A DNA stretch of 64,000 nucleotides from Ceratorhiza oryzae-sativae (taxonomy: Eukaryota; Basidiomycota; Agaricomycetes; Cantharellales; Ceratobasidiaceae): contig JARWMV010000017.1 of NCBI GenBank assembly GCA_030998015.1, positions 1 to 64,000 on the forward strand, given 5' to 3'. Positions 33,403 through 43,886 of this stretch are shown piece after piece (the first letter of the stretch is position 1; each line of letters opens with the position of its first letter). The position numbers and the translations under genes were made by a program. The notes beneath the pieces are model-generated. The model searched no databases and was not told the DNA's origin. It saw nothing but the letters and a program-made list of their open reading frames with translations.

Positions 33403-35229
33403 ATGTCACAGAGACCACAAACTCGATCTCAAAGCAGAGTGGCAAATAGTAGGCCACAATCACCCAAACCCATTGCTTCCCCAGAGGCTGAAGGTAACCC
33501 AGATGAGACCCTCCAAGGAATGCCAGGGGGGTTGCCACAAAACCCACGACCAGTGGCTCAACCCAACCCCACTCAGGCCCCCATCCTGGGAGGGGAAATA
33601 GGGGGAATACCACTCCGCAGCCCTCAACCGCCAATTCACCTGATAAATCCAGACCCAGAAGATATCTCAAACCCAGAGAGGGATGAGGTAGAAGATATGA
33701 CCCAAACCATATACGAACAAGGCACAGCCTTGGCGGAAGAGGCAAGGACACAACCCCAGCCAGGTCCCGGAACCATAGCCACTGCCAACCCTATTCACAC
33801 CATTGCCCAGCCATCAGGGCGGGGCTCAAGGAACTTAGAGACAATAATCATAGGGAACTAGAAAAGGCAATCACAGGTATAAATCAGTGTCAAATATCAC
33901 TAACCCAACAAGAAGGAAATGTGGACTGGATGGTAAGGTCAATGGAAACATCCAACAAAAATGTCCTCTATGTGGCAAAGAACCAGGACAACCTAAAAGC
34001 AGAAATGGGGAACCTAATAAAAGAATTAAAGGACATCTCCATGGAAATAAACCGGGTACTGGGAATGCAAGAGCGAAAGCTCGAAAGCTTAGAGAAGAAA
34101 ACTGAAAACACAGGGGAAATCCTAATCACACTAGAACAAGGTAACCGATCTAGGAAATGAGCTGGAAAACAACTGAAGCAGGAAGGCCAAGGGAAAGGAC
34201 AGAAGAAACCAGGGGAAGAACTAGGGTGGTCATAGGAAGCCCCTCACGATCCCCCTCAGCCTCCCCAGTACGAACACCCTTTCTGGGAAGAACCTTCCAG
34301 GCTGAGTCCACAATAAGACCCCGAACAGAACCTCCATCCCAAGCAAACCAACCTACCCTTGCTGCAAACCACACTCCTAAGGAGGCGACGACTAGGGAGA
34401 CCCAGCAAATTTAATGGGAAAAAGGGGAAGGAAGCAGAGAACTTCATAATCAGCATGGAACTTTTCTTTGCTGACTATGACGAATCAGCCTTTGATGACA
34501 AAAAAAGATATCTGCTGTGCTAATGAACATGGAGGGGGGAAGCAGCAAACTGGGCACAACCTTACGCCGGAAACTACTAGCAGGCGAACACACAGGTATT
34601 CTTGCATCCTGGAAGGATTTCAGGAAGGGATTCCTGGATGCTTTTAATGACCCAGTCATAAAGGAAAAGACCATCCAGAAACTAAGGAAATTAACACAAA
34701 CCAAGAGTGCATTGGATTATGCTACCCAATTCCGGATCCTGATCCAAGAGGTAGACTGGAACCAGGAAGCCCTCAAGGACCAATTCAGGGAAGGGTTAAA
34801 ACCCAAAGTACGACAAGAGATCTTAAGGATTGAAGTACTGGCAAATGAGGCTGAAGGTCCATCATATACCTTAGATCAATTAATCGACTTTGCCTGCAAA
34901 ATGGACGACATGCAGTTTGCAAACCAGAAAATGAATGCAAGGACCAGCAACTCATCAAATTCAACCTGGACACCAGCAAAATACAAACAAGGGGGAACAA
35001 GCCTTTAGGGACCAGCGGCAAACAGGGGAATACCCAAACCAACAACATGGTAAGGATACCAAACAGTGAAAAGGACAGGCAAAGGAAAGAAGGACTCTGT
35101 ATCAAATGCAGTAAATCAGGGCATGTCCTGAAGGAGTGCCGAGGCCAGTGGACCTACAATGAAGCTAAGATACAAGGGAAGGCCAGCAGACAAGTTGAGG
35201 AAGAAAGCAGCTCTGAGTCAGAAAACTAA
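33403..35229 (+). pseudogene. GR1 gag, broken
   Basis: Starts MSQRPQTRSQSRVAN at 33403. Coding continues through several frames: the N-terminal proline-rich part to 33861; a coiled-coil-like segment about 33,921-34,160; the capsid core LASWKDFRKGFLDAFNDP..LDYATQFRILIQEVDWN (34,517-35,008); and the zinc knuckle CIKCSKSGHVLKEC (35,100-35,140), ending SSSESEN at 35229. Gag forms the particle and the CCHC knuckle binds RNA. The GR2 copy has the same region with a longer intact frame, so the frame breaks here are secondary. Confidence 0.85.
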
Positions 35230-35341
35230 TTGGTCCTACCACTTCCATGTTGGAGGACCCCAATATAACCCCTACCACAGATGTATGTTACCTCAAGAAG
35301 TCTAGTAATCAATCAATAATATACACTATGGTAGAGGGAAT

Positions 35342-35717
35342 TGTCACGAACTGACATGCATATATCCACTCTATAATATTTTCTCAATTTACTACATTTT
35401 ATGAGATCATCTTCAAAACATACTTGCCTTTTATGGTATATCTGTGTCATGTGACTCATGGAATGTTCCGGACCGGTAACCGAGATGTATTTCAACTCCA
35501 ATGTGAAATTCCGCAGTTCCGCAGTTGCTTCTACTGCTTCTATCTCTTATCTGTCGTGACTCACTGTACGGACTTGTTTGTTATGATGTGGCTTGTACTA
35601 TGTATATAAACCAGGTCAAGTTTGCAGAGGACTCCTCAAGAACTTGACCTCTCGTCGAATACAAGTTCTTTTCTTTTCTTACTCTTTTCCTCGTCGCCTG
35701 ACTTGTCGTCGTCGACA
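35342..35717 (+). mobile_element. Solo LTR, family E, in GR1
   Basis: 376 bp, TGTCACGAACTGACATG to GTCGTCGTCGACA, with target duplication GGAAT on both sides (35337-35341 and 35718-35722). It lies exactly where the GR2 copy reads straight from the gag/protease spacer into the protease. It shows that family E was active after GR1 inserted. Confidence 0.93.
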
Positions 35718-35723
35718 GGAATC

Positions 35724-36367
35724 ATGGAACCAGCAAAGACACTGATTGACTCGGGATCTTCAACCAACTTCATCAATAAGGCCTATTCAAGGGAAAAGGG
35801 GATTCCAACCACTCCCCTCAAACACAAGAAATCAATTGTGGCCATTGATGGAAATGAAATCAAGGATGCCATAGAAGAAAGGGCAGAACTAAACATTGAA
35901 GTGGAAGGGAAGACACTGAAATGCTCCCTTTATGTAATGACCCTAGGTGACACAGACATAGTCCTAGGGAAAGAATGGCTTGAAGAAGCAGAACCTATCA
36001 TAGATTGGAAAGACCTTACCATCTCATACCCAGACAAAATCAAGGCAAGGGCAGCAAGTGAAAGCCTACAAATCCCAGAAGAATTTAGGGATTTTGAAGA
36101 CCTATTTGGGGAAGAAGGTTTCCAAGAACTTCCACCCCACCAAGGTAACCTAGACTTCAAAATGGACCTGATCAAGGGAGCAGAGCTGCCAAAGCCTGCA
36201 AAGAGGTACAGTATGTCACCAGCAGAAACAAAGGTGCTCAGGGAGTACCTAGAGGAGGAACTAAGAAACAGGAAAATAAGGCCCAGCCAGTCAGTTGTAG
36301 CTGCACCCTGTTTCTATGTGAACAAAGCAGATGGAGGGCTTAGGTTGGTGGTCGACTACCGTAGGAT
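35724..36367 (+). pseudogene. GR1 pol, 5' part: protease and start of RT
   Basis: Reads MEPAKTLIDSGSSTNFINKAYS (aspartic protease active-site DSGSS), then a protease body (LGDTDIVLGKEWLEEAEP), and the RT N-terminus with KPAKRYSMSPAETKVLREYLEEELRNRKIRPSQSVVAAPCFYVNKADGGLRLVVDYR. It stops at the GR2 insertion; the frame resumes at 43,887 after the AGGAT duplication. Confidence 0.9.
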
Positions 36368-37147
36368 TGTCGTGACCCTCTGGAGGCTCCCTTGTGGAGC
36401 ACTTAAGTAGTGGCTGCGTTGACGGTTTGGTGCTATGCGGTATGTATTGAGTGTTCTAGTTACAGTGTTTGCTATGGTCTATGGTGGTTGACAAGATAAA
36501 GCAAGCTGAGGCATCCAGTCTTGCTTTATCCTCCTTATATATACCTGTGGTTGCGGTGGCTGCAGACGTATTATCTAAGCACACTCCGCAGTAGGTGTAA
36601 GTTATGTACAGTACTATGGGTTAGGTAATTGTTTGTCTTAAGTTTGTGCGGCTCCGAATCTTATAGAGCCGCGCGAGGTCCGAGGGTCATGTGACCTTTT
36701 TGGACTTAAGCACCCGGCGCTTAATCGCTGAATAAGCGCCGAGGTCACGTGACAACTCGCTCCTCGCTCCAGGTAACATGGGAGAGAAACGCTGGAGCGA
36801 GTTCAGGGTAACCACCGGCGCTTAATCGTTAGGTAAGCGCCGAGATCACGTGACAACTCGCTCCTCGCTCCAGGTAACATGGGAGAGAAACGCTGGAGCG
36901 AGTTCAGGGTAACCACTGGCGCTTAATTGTTAGGTAAGCGCCGAGATCACGTGACAACTCGCTCCTCGCTCCAGGTAACCTGGGAGAGAAACGCTGGAGC
37001 GAGTTCAGGGTAACCACCGGCGCTTAATCATTAGGTAAGCGCCGAGATCACGTGATCCTGTTTATGGTTTGTTCTGCTTCGGGAAAAATGCCATAAATCT
37101 GTACAATATTCGGTTGTTAGGTTATGTCTGCTAGGCGGGTCATAACA
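36368..37147 (-). repeat. GR2 3' LTR (family A)
   Basis: 780 bp with three internal tandem units, one more than its partner LTR (43208-43886). It adjoins the polypurine tract (TTATCCCCCCCTTTGG on the plus strand, 37148-37163). Confidence 0.92.
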
Positions 37148-37219
37148 TTATCCCCCCCTTTGGACATGTCTTGGGGGATCTCGAGGCATGTTTCTTTTCT
37201 GGGTTCTAAAAGTTTCTAA

Positions 37220-37350
37220 AAGGTATCTCATATATCGAGGAGGTTAAGGGCGCTGGACTCGAACCAACGACCTTCCGTTCAATGTGTAATTGATTGGCTA
37301 GGAGATGATGAGTCAGGCTAGACCCCTTAACCTCTACGCTACATGAGATT
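37220..37350 (-). other. tRNA-like module downstream of the GR2 Rep
   Basis: On the minus strand it holds a canonical pol III B-box, GGTTCGAGTCC, inside a T-arm-like hairpin (GTTGG/CCAGC with a 7-nt loop). Upstream is an A-box-like GTAGCGTAGAGGTTAAGG. GAGGTTAAGGG pairs with CCCTTAACCTC, and an outer arm (TCTCAT / ATGAGA) flanks it. It does not fold as a standard cloverleaf, so it is not called a tRNA gene. GR1 has the same module at about 49,950-50,071. Confidence 0.55.
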
Positions 37351-37385
37351 ACTTTCTCCTTGACAAAGATAATTTATTTTTATTT

Positions 37386-38527
37386 TTAAGGAAAAATAAA
37401 AAATGGCTTCCCTCCTGAGTATACCCAGTCTACGTTTTTGGATACCCATAAGTCCCCTTCTTCCCCCTCTATGTCCGTCCAACACTTCATTATGGCCGAC
37501 CGGCTATTCCCCAGGATCACCGTTGGTCGTACCTTCATTGACTTCACATGAGCATATCTGCCTGTGAAGTCTGCTTTGTACTGGCTCAGGGCTTTGAGCG
37601 AGTACTTCCCGTTTGACTGGACCATGTCATCCAGGATCCAGATGTCGGCGTCCTCCGACAGATTCCCCACGTTCCAGACGTTGCACATCCGGCTATGGGA
37701 GCCCTTGGATCGCGCATACGCCGTCTTCCCAGTTCCTGTTTCGCCTTCGATCACCAGGATGCGATGGTGCATGCCCCTCCCTCTCTTCTCAGGTTCTTCC
37801 GCAAACCATCGGTCCGCCCTGTCAATGTGTGCCCGGTCTTCTGGGACTTCCAACTCCACCGGGATTGCAGGCATGCATCCCCGGTCCTCCTTATACGTGT
37901 ACTCAGCATATGCTCGTACCGAGTTCCACGTTGTCACCATCTGGAGGGGGTGCAGGCGCTTGAATGCCTGGTAGTATTCTTTTTTTGTCGCTGAGGCAAC
38001 AATCTCCGCCCCGTCCTCCAGGTCCGCCTCCGCCCTTGACCTTTTCCTGCCCTTTCCCTTCACCAGGATTTCCTCTAACCTTTCCAAGGTCAGGTCCCCT
38101 GCCATCAGCTCCTCTACCTCCTCGCCGTTAGCTCCGACATCCTTCCAGAGGTAGTTGAAAGCCTCCCTTGCAGGGTTGCCTCCTGGTCCGTCCTTGAGGT
38201 CCTTCGGCAGGATGTTGGGGTGTTGCCCCTCGAAGTCCCAGAACCGGGAGTTCTGGGTGTTCCAGCTGCCCTTCCGCTCCTGACTGATGGAGAGGGCGTG
38301 GACATGGAGGGGCCAGGCCAGGTCGTAGTTCGGTTCCTCGCGGTTGTGGCGTTCCACCACTGCCAAAGTCGCCCAATGATTTGGCCGTTGGCGGCAGAAC
38401 GCCTCGTATCGGGCGACAAGCCCACTTGAGGGCTGATTGTGTAGCTTCGACCAGGTCAGCAGCACCGCCCTGGTCTGGACGCGGAACCGAGGGGCTGGCG
38501 CGGTTTCGGTCAGCTCTTCGGACCCTC
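37386..38527 (-). pseudogene. GR2 Rep-like ORF: HUH endonuclease plus SF3 helicase, 5'-truncated
   Basis: Open without stops from the LTR-C junction (38527) to 37386, about 380 codons; the first ATG in frame gives 359 aa. Motifs of rolling-circle replication initiators of CRESS-DNA viruses appear in the normal order: motif I VLLTWSK, motif II HVHALS, a GRS-like element (SRFWDFEGQHPNILP), motif III with the catalytic Tyr in YLWKDV. Then come Walker A GETGTGKTAYA, Walker B DIWILDDM and motif C TVILGNS. The GRS-like element is a known feature of geminivirus/genomovirus-type Reps. In viruses this protein nicks the origin and unwinds DNA. Here it follows pol in the same orientation. The N-terminal extension present in GR1 was lost to the LTR-C replacement. 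Confidence 0.85.
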
Positions 38528-39826
38528 TGTTACGGGTCAGGGTACACTCAAATATCTAGAGCTTAAGCAAAGGTAGATATGTTAGTATACACTAATCGTA
38601 CTCAATACTTCTTAGACTAGAGTAAGAAGGCTCAAAGTAGTTGCAATGCGATCAAGTAACACTCAAGGTAGTCTTAATCTTTCACAGTGTAAACTGACTA
38701 ATTTATAGGTATAAAGAGCAAGACTACTATGGTCAGGTTCCCTTAGATATCTTAAATGTAGTTCAGCCCTAGTCGCTTGGACTAACTGATACTAATCTTA
38801 ATACTAGGCTTAAGCGATAGCTTATAGGATAGATGGTGGCTGCCTAATGCGTGTACTTCCTCAGCTACAGGTACTTAGATTTCCTCTAATAGCTGGTACT
38901 TAATGTCACGCTCAATCAGCAATATTGTATCCTTATATATCTCTGTATATAAGATACAATGACTCAGACAGTATATAACTAATATGGTACTTATTCTCAG
39001 TACTAGTTATATAAGAAATCACACACAGACAAGAGAAATAGAAAGAGAAAAGAAACCAATAACCGGTCTGGGTTGAGTAGAGGGAGGTGGTCTGGAAGGG
39101 CCTCAGAGGAGGTCCTTTTATACCCTGAGGAGGGCATTCCAGAGCCAAATAGATACATGCATGCCAGTGCGATCATCAAAAGAGAGTACTGCTATACTTG
39201 GGGTACACCCTAGCCCCAGTATAGGATAAAAGAGTAAAGACAGGGTGTGGATCGAAGGCATTGATGCATCTGAGACCTGCTATTGGCTTGTAGATCATAT
39301 TATCATAGTATATACATGTAATGAATGGAGGCTACATCTCAGTGAGTCATAAAGTGAGTCAAAGAAGCTTCTGGATCAATTTGGGAAGCTCTCCTGACTC
39401 ACTGGAGTCATTAGATCTTGATTGATGGTCCAGTAAGATTCTAATGATCTTCGGGCCATTCCGGCGCGAGGATCCGGTGGATCGCGACGATCTTCGGCAG
39501 CAGATACCGCCGAAGATTGGCTATCGATAGAGCACAAGATCGCTTTGATAGCGTAAGCGGTTGCCGAGATATGAGCGGTGCGATGTTGTAATCAATATCC
39601 CCTGATAAGAGGAAATATCGCAACCTCTGTATCTCTCTGAGATCTTATCGTAAAAACTTAATAAAATATGCGTTGGAGAGCGGGAAATTTGTACTATTTA
39701 ATGGAACAGAAAATAGTACAATTCAAGCGCATACAAATTCGAGTATTTCACAATTTAATTACAGAGGCATCGCTTGAGGTTGGCAGAGCAGACTAAAATA
39801 ATAGAAAATGTTAGTGATCCATAACA
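38528..39826 (-). mobile_element. LTR-like element, family C, copy 2, inside GR2
   Basis: 1,299 bp, TGTTACGGGTCAGGG to GATCCATAACA, CpG-rich. Flanks are CCCTC and ATCAG, so there is no target duplication. On one side is RT cut at the codon matching about 44,574 of GR1; on the other is Rep cut near its N-terminus. This is best explained by recombination between two separate family-C copies, with loss of about 4 kb of GR2 between them. Confidence 0.8.
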
Positions 39827-41248
39827 ATCAGGACCGGTTCTCTTGCTACTGCCTCTTTGATGGCTTCAAATGCTTCCTGTTGTTTTCTTTCCCACAGGAA
39901 TTTGACATCTTTTTGGGTGAGATCTGTGAGGGGTTTGGCTAAGGTGCTAAACTTCTCTATCCACCTTCTATAGAACCCCACGAAGCCTAGGAAGGCTTGG
40001 ACTTTTTACTGTGTTAGGTTCTGGCCATTCTAACTGCCTTTACCTTTTCCTTTCCATCGATATCCCTTCTGGGGATATGACAATTCCAATGAAGCTTACC
40101 TCCTTCACTAAGAACTGACACTTGTGTGGTTTGAGGAAGAGGTGGTTTTCCCTCATTCTTCTTAACACTTCCCTGACATGTTGTACATGTTCTTCCCTGT
40201 TTCTGGAAAACACTAGTACATCGTCCATGTAGATTACCACATAATCGTCTATTATGTCACGGAACTTTTCCATCATGAACCTGGTAAAGGTTCTTGGTCC
40301 TTCTTTTACTCCGAATGGCATGACCAAGCATTCAAACTGGCCTTCTCCTGTCCTGAAAGCTGTTTTCCATTCGTCTCCCTCTTTTACCCTGAGTTGTTGA
40401 ACCCCCATCGAACATCCATTTTTGAATAGATGGTTGCATCCTTCAGTCTCTCAATCAATTCTATTTGGATTGGAAGTGGAAACCTGTCTGGCTTGGTGAT
40501 GTCATTCATCTTACGGTAGTCGACTACCAACCTAAGCCCTCCATCTGCTTTGTTCACATAGAAACAGGGTGCAGCTACAACTGACTGGCTGGGCCTTATT
40601 TTCCTGTTTCTTAGTTCCTCCTCTAGGTACTCCCTGAGCGCCTTTGTTTCTGCTGGCGACATACTGTACCTCTTTGCAGGCTTTGGCAGCTCTGCTCCCT
40701 CGATCAGGTCCATTTTGAAGTCTAGGTTACCTCGGTGGGGTGGAAGTTCTCGGAAACCTTCTTCCCCAAATAGGTCTTCAAAATCCCTAAATTCTTCTGG
40801 GATTGGTAGGCTTTCACTTGCTGCCCTTGCCTTGATTTCGTCGGGGTATGAGATGGTAAGGTCTTTCCAATCTATGATAGGTTCTGCTTCTTCAAGCCAT
40901 TCTTTCCCTAGGACTATGTTGGTGTCACCTAGGGTCATTACATAAAGGGAGCATTTTAGTGTCTTCCCTTCCACTTCGATGTTTAGTTCTGCCCTTTCTT
41001 CTATGGCATCCTTGATTTCATTTCCATCAATGGCCACAATTGATTTCTTGTGTTTGAGGGGAGTGGTTGGAATCCCCTTTTCCCCTTGAATAGGCCTTAT
41101 CGATGAAGTTGGTTGAAGATCCTGAGTCAATCAGCGTTTTAGCTGGTTCCATGATTCCCTCTACCGTAGTGTATATTATTGATTGATTACTAGACTTCTT
41201 GAGGTAACATACATCTGCAGTAGGGGTTATATTGGGGTCCTCCAACAT
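39827..41248 (-). pseudogene. GR2 pol, truncated after RT
   Basis: From 41248: MLEDPNITPTADVCYLKKS, protease active site LIDSGSSTNFIDKAYSR, RT with KPAKRYSMSPAETK and the YMDD box in VVIYMDDVLVFSR, on to AREPVLI, where it is cut by LTR-C. At least two frame breaks (near 41,090 and 40,400). No RNase H or integrase remains. Confidence 0.88.
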
Positions 41249-41265
41249 GGAAGTGGTAGGACCAA

Positions 41266-43086
41266 TTAGTTTTCCGACTCGGAGCTGCTTTCTTCCTCAA
41301 CTTGTCTGCTGGCCTTCCCTTGTATCTTAGCTTTGTCGTAGGTCCACTGGCCTCGGCACTCCTTCAGGACATGCCCTGATTTACCGCATTTGATACAGAG
41401 TCCTTCTTTCCTTCGCCTGTCCTTTTCACTGTTTGGTATCCTTACCATGTTGTTGGTTTGGGTATTCCCCTGTTTGCCGCTGGTCCCTAAAGGCTTGTTT
41501 CCCCCTTGTTTGTATTTTGCTGGTGCCCAGGTTGAATTTGATGAGTTGCTGGTCCTTGCATTCATTTTCTGGTTTGCAAACTGCATGTCATCCATTTTGC
41601 AGGCAAAGTCAATTAATTGATCTAAGGTATATGATGGACCTTCAGCCTCATTTGCCAGTACTTCAATCCTTAAGATCTCTTGTCGTACTTCGGGTTTTAA
41701 CCCTTCCCTGAATTGGTCCTTGAGTGCTTCCTGGTTCCAGTCTACCTCTTGGATCAGGATCTGGAATTGGGTAGCATAATCCAATGCGCTCTTGGTCTGT
41801 GTTAATTTCCTTAGTTTCCGGATGGTCTTTTCCTTTATGACTGGGTCATTAAAAGCATCCAGGAATCCCTTCCTGAAATCCTTCCAGGATGCAAGAATAC
41901 CTGTGTGTTCACCTGCTAGTAGTTTCCAGCGGTAAGGTTGTGCCCAGTTTGCTGCTTCCCCATCCTCCATGTTCATTAGCACAGCAGATATCTTTTTTTG
42001 GTCATCAAAGGCTGATTTGTCATAGTCAGCAAAGAAAAGTTCCATGCTGATTATGAAGTTCTCTGCTTCCTTCCCCTTTTTCCCATTAAATTTGTTGGGT
42101 CTCCCTAGTCTCGCCTCCTTAGGAGTGTGGTTTGCAGCAAGGGTAGGTTGGTTTGCTTGGGATGGAGGTTCTGTTCAGGGTCTTATTGTGGACTCAGCCT
42201 GGAAGGTTCTTCCCAGAAAAGGTGTTCGTACTGGGGAGGCTGAGGGGGATCGTGAGGGGCTTCCTATGACCACCCTAGTTCTTCCCCTGGTTTTTCTGTC
42301 CTTTCCCTTGGCCTTCCTGCTTCAGTTGTTTTCCGGAGCTCATTTCCTAGATCGGTTACCCGTTGTTCTAGTGCGACTAGGATCTCCCCTGTTTTCGTTT
42401 TCTTCTCTAAGCTTTCGAGCTTTCGCTCTTGCATTCCCAGTACCCGGTTTATTTCCATGGAGATGTCCTTTAATTCTTTTATCAGGTTCCCCATTTCTGC
42501 TTTTAGGTTGTCCTGGTTCTTTGCCACATAGAGGACATTTTGTTGGATGTTTCCATGGACCTTACCATCCAGTCCACGTTTCCTTCTTGTGGGTTAGTGA
42601 TATTTGACACTGACTTATACCGTGATTGCCCTTTCTAGTTCCCTATGATTATGTCTCTAAGTTCCTTGAGCCCCGCCCTGATGGCTGTGGCAATGGTGTG
42701 AATAGGGTTGGCAGTGGCTATGGTTCCAGACCTGGCTGGGGTTGTGTCCTTGCCTCTTCTGCCAAGGCCGTGCCTTGTTCGTATATGGTTCGGGTCATAT
42801 CTTCTACCTCATCCCTCTCTGGATTTGAGATATCTTCTGGGTCTGGATTTATCAGGTGAGTTGGCGTTGAGGGCTGCGGAGTGGTATTCCCCCTATTTCC
42901 CCTCCCAAGATGGGGCCCGAGTGGGGTTGGGTTGAGCCACTGGTGGGTTTTGTGGCAACCCCCCTGGCATTCCTTGGGGGTCTCATCTGGGTTACCTTCC
43001 ACCTCTGGGGAAGCAATGGGTTTGGGTGATTGTGGCCTACTATTTGCCACTCTGCTTTGAGATCGAGTTTGTGGTCTCTGTGACAT
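41266..43086 (-). pseudogene. GR2 gag, mostly intact capsid part
   Basis: Starts at 43086 (MSQRPQTRSQSRVAN). Two frame breaks occur in the proline-rich and coiled-coil part. An unbroken 259-codon frame (42045-41266) then covers the capsid domain (LASWKDFRKGFLDAFNDP) and the zinc knuckle CIKCGKSGHVLKEC. It ends SSSESEN just before the pol frame. It is better preserved than in GR1. Confidence 0.87.
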
Positions 43087-43207
43087 AGTTTCTTTGTGTT
43101 CTCTTATGTATCACAGGAGTTAGCTGGTTCTCTCGTGTACTCAGCCCTTAGTATCTGTGCAGTATACTTATGTTCGCCACTAGTTAAGTTAAGAGCTTGC
43201 TTTATAA

Positions 43208-43886
43208 TGTCGTGACCCTCTGGAGGCTCCCTTGTGGAGCACTTAAGTAGTGGCTGCGTTGACGGTTTGGTGCTATGCGGTATGTATTGAGTGTTCTAGT
43301 TACAGTGTTTGCTATGGTCTATGGTGGTTGACGAGATAAAGCAAGCTGAGGCATCCAGTCTTGCTTTATCCTCCTTATATATACCTGTGGTTGCGGTGGC
43401 TGCGGACGTATTATCTAAGCACACTCCGCAGTAGGTGTAGGTTATGTACAGTACTATGGGTTAGGTAATTGTTTGTCTTAAGTTTGTGCGGCTCCGAATC
43501 TTATAGAGCCACGCAAGGTCCGAGGGTCATGTGACCTTTTTGGACTTAAGCACCCGGCGCTTAATCGCTGAATAAGCGCCGAGGTCACGTGACAACTCGC
43601 TCTTCGCTCCAGGTAACATGGGAGAGAAACGCTGGAGCGAGTTCAGGGTAACCACCGGCGCTTAATCGTTAGGTAAGCGCCAAGATCACGTGACAACTCG
43701 CTCCTCGCTCCAGGTAACATGGGAGAGAAACGCTGGAGCGAGTTCAGGGTAACCACCGGCGCTTAATCGTTAGGTAAGCGCCGAGATCACGTGATCCTGT
43801 TTATGGTTTGTTCTGCTTCGGGAAAAATGCCATAAATCTGTACAGTATTCGGTTGTTAGGTTATGTCTGCTAGGCGGGTCATAACA
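43208..43886 (-). repeat. GR2 5' LTR (family A)
   Basis: 679 bp, two internal tandem units. The internal region next to it starts, on the minus strand, TTATAAAGCAAGCTC, the same self-priming site as in GR1. It is followed by the AGGAT duplication and the resumed GR1 pol. Confidence 0.92.

Larger units (their letters stand above)
36368..43886 (-). mobile_element. GR2: second Ty3/Gypsy-type retroelement with CRESS-Rep ORF, nested in GR1 pol
   Basis: LTRs 36368-37147 and 43208-43886, target duplication AGGAT (36363-36367 and 43887-43891). Read on the minus strand: LTR, gag, protease and RT up to the RNase H boundary, then an LTR-C copy (38528-39826), the Rep-like ORF, the tRNA-like module, a polypurine tract and LTR. 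Everything that in GR1 lies between about 44,574 (late RT) and about 48,690 (Rep N-terminus) is missing. GR2 keeps many more CpG sites than GR1, in line with a younger insertion. Confidence 0.92.
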
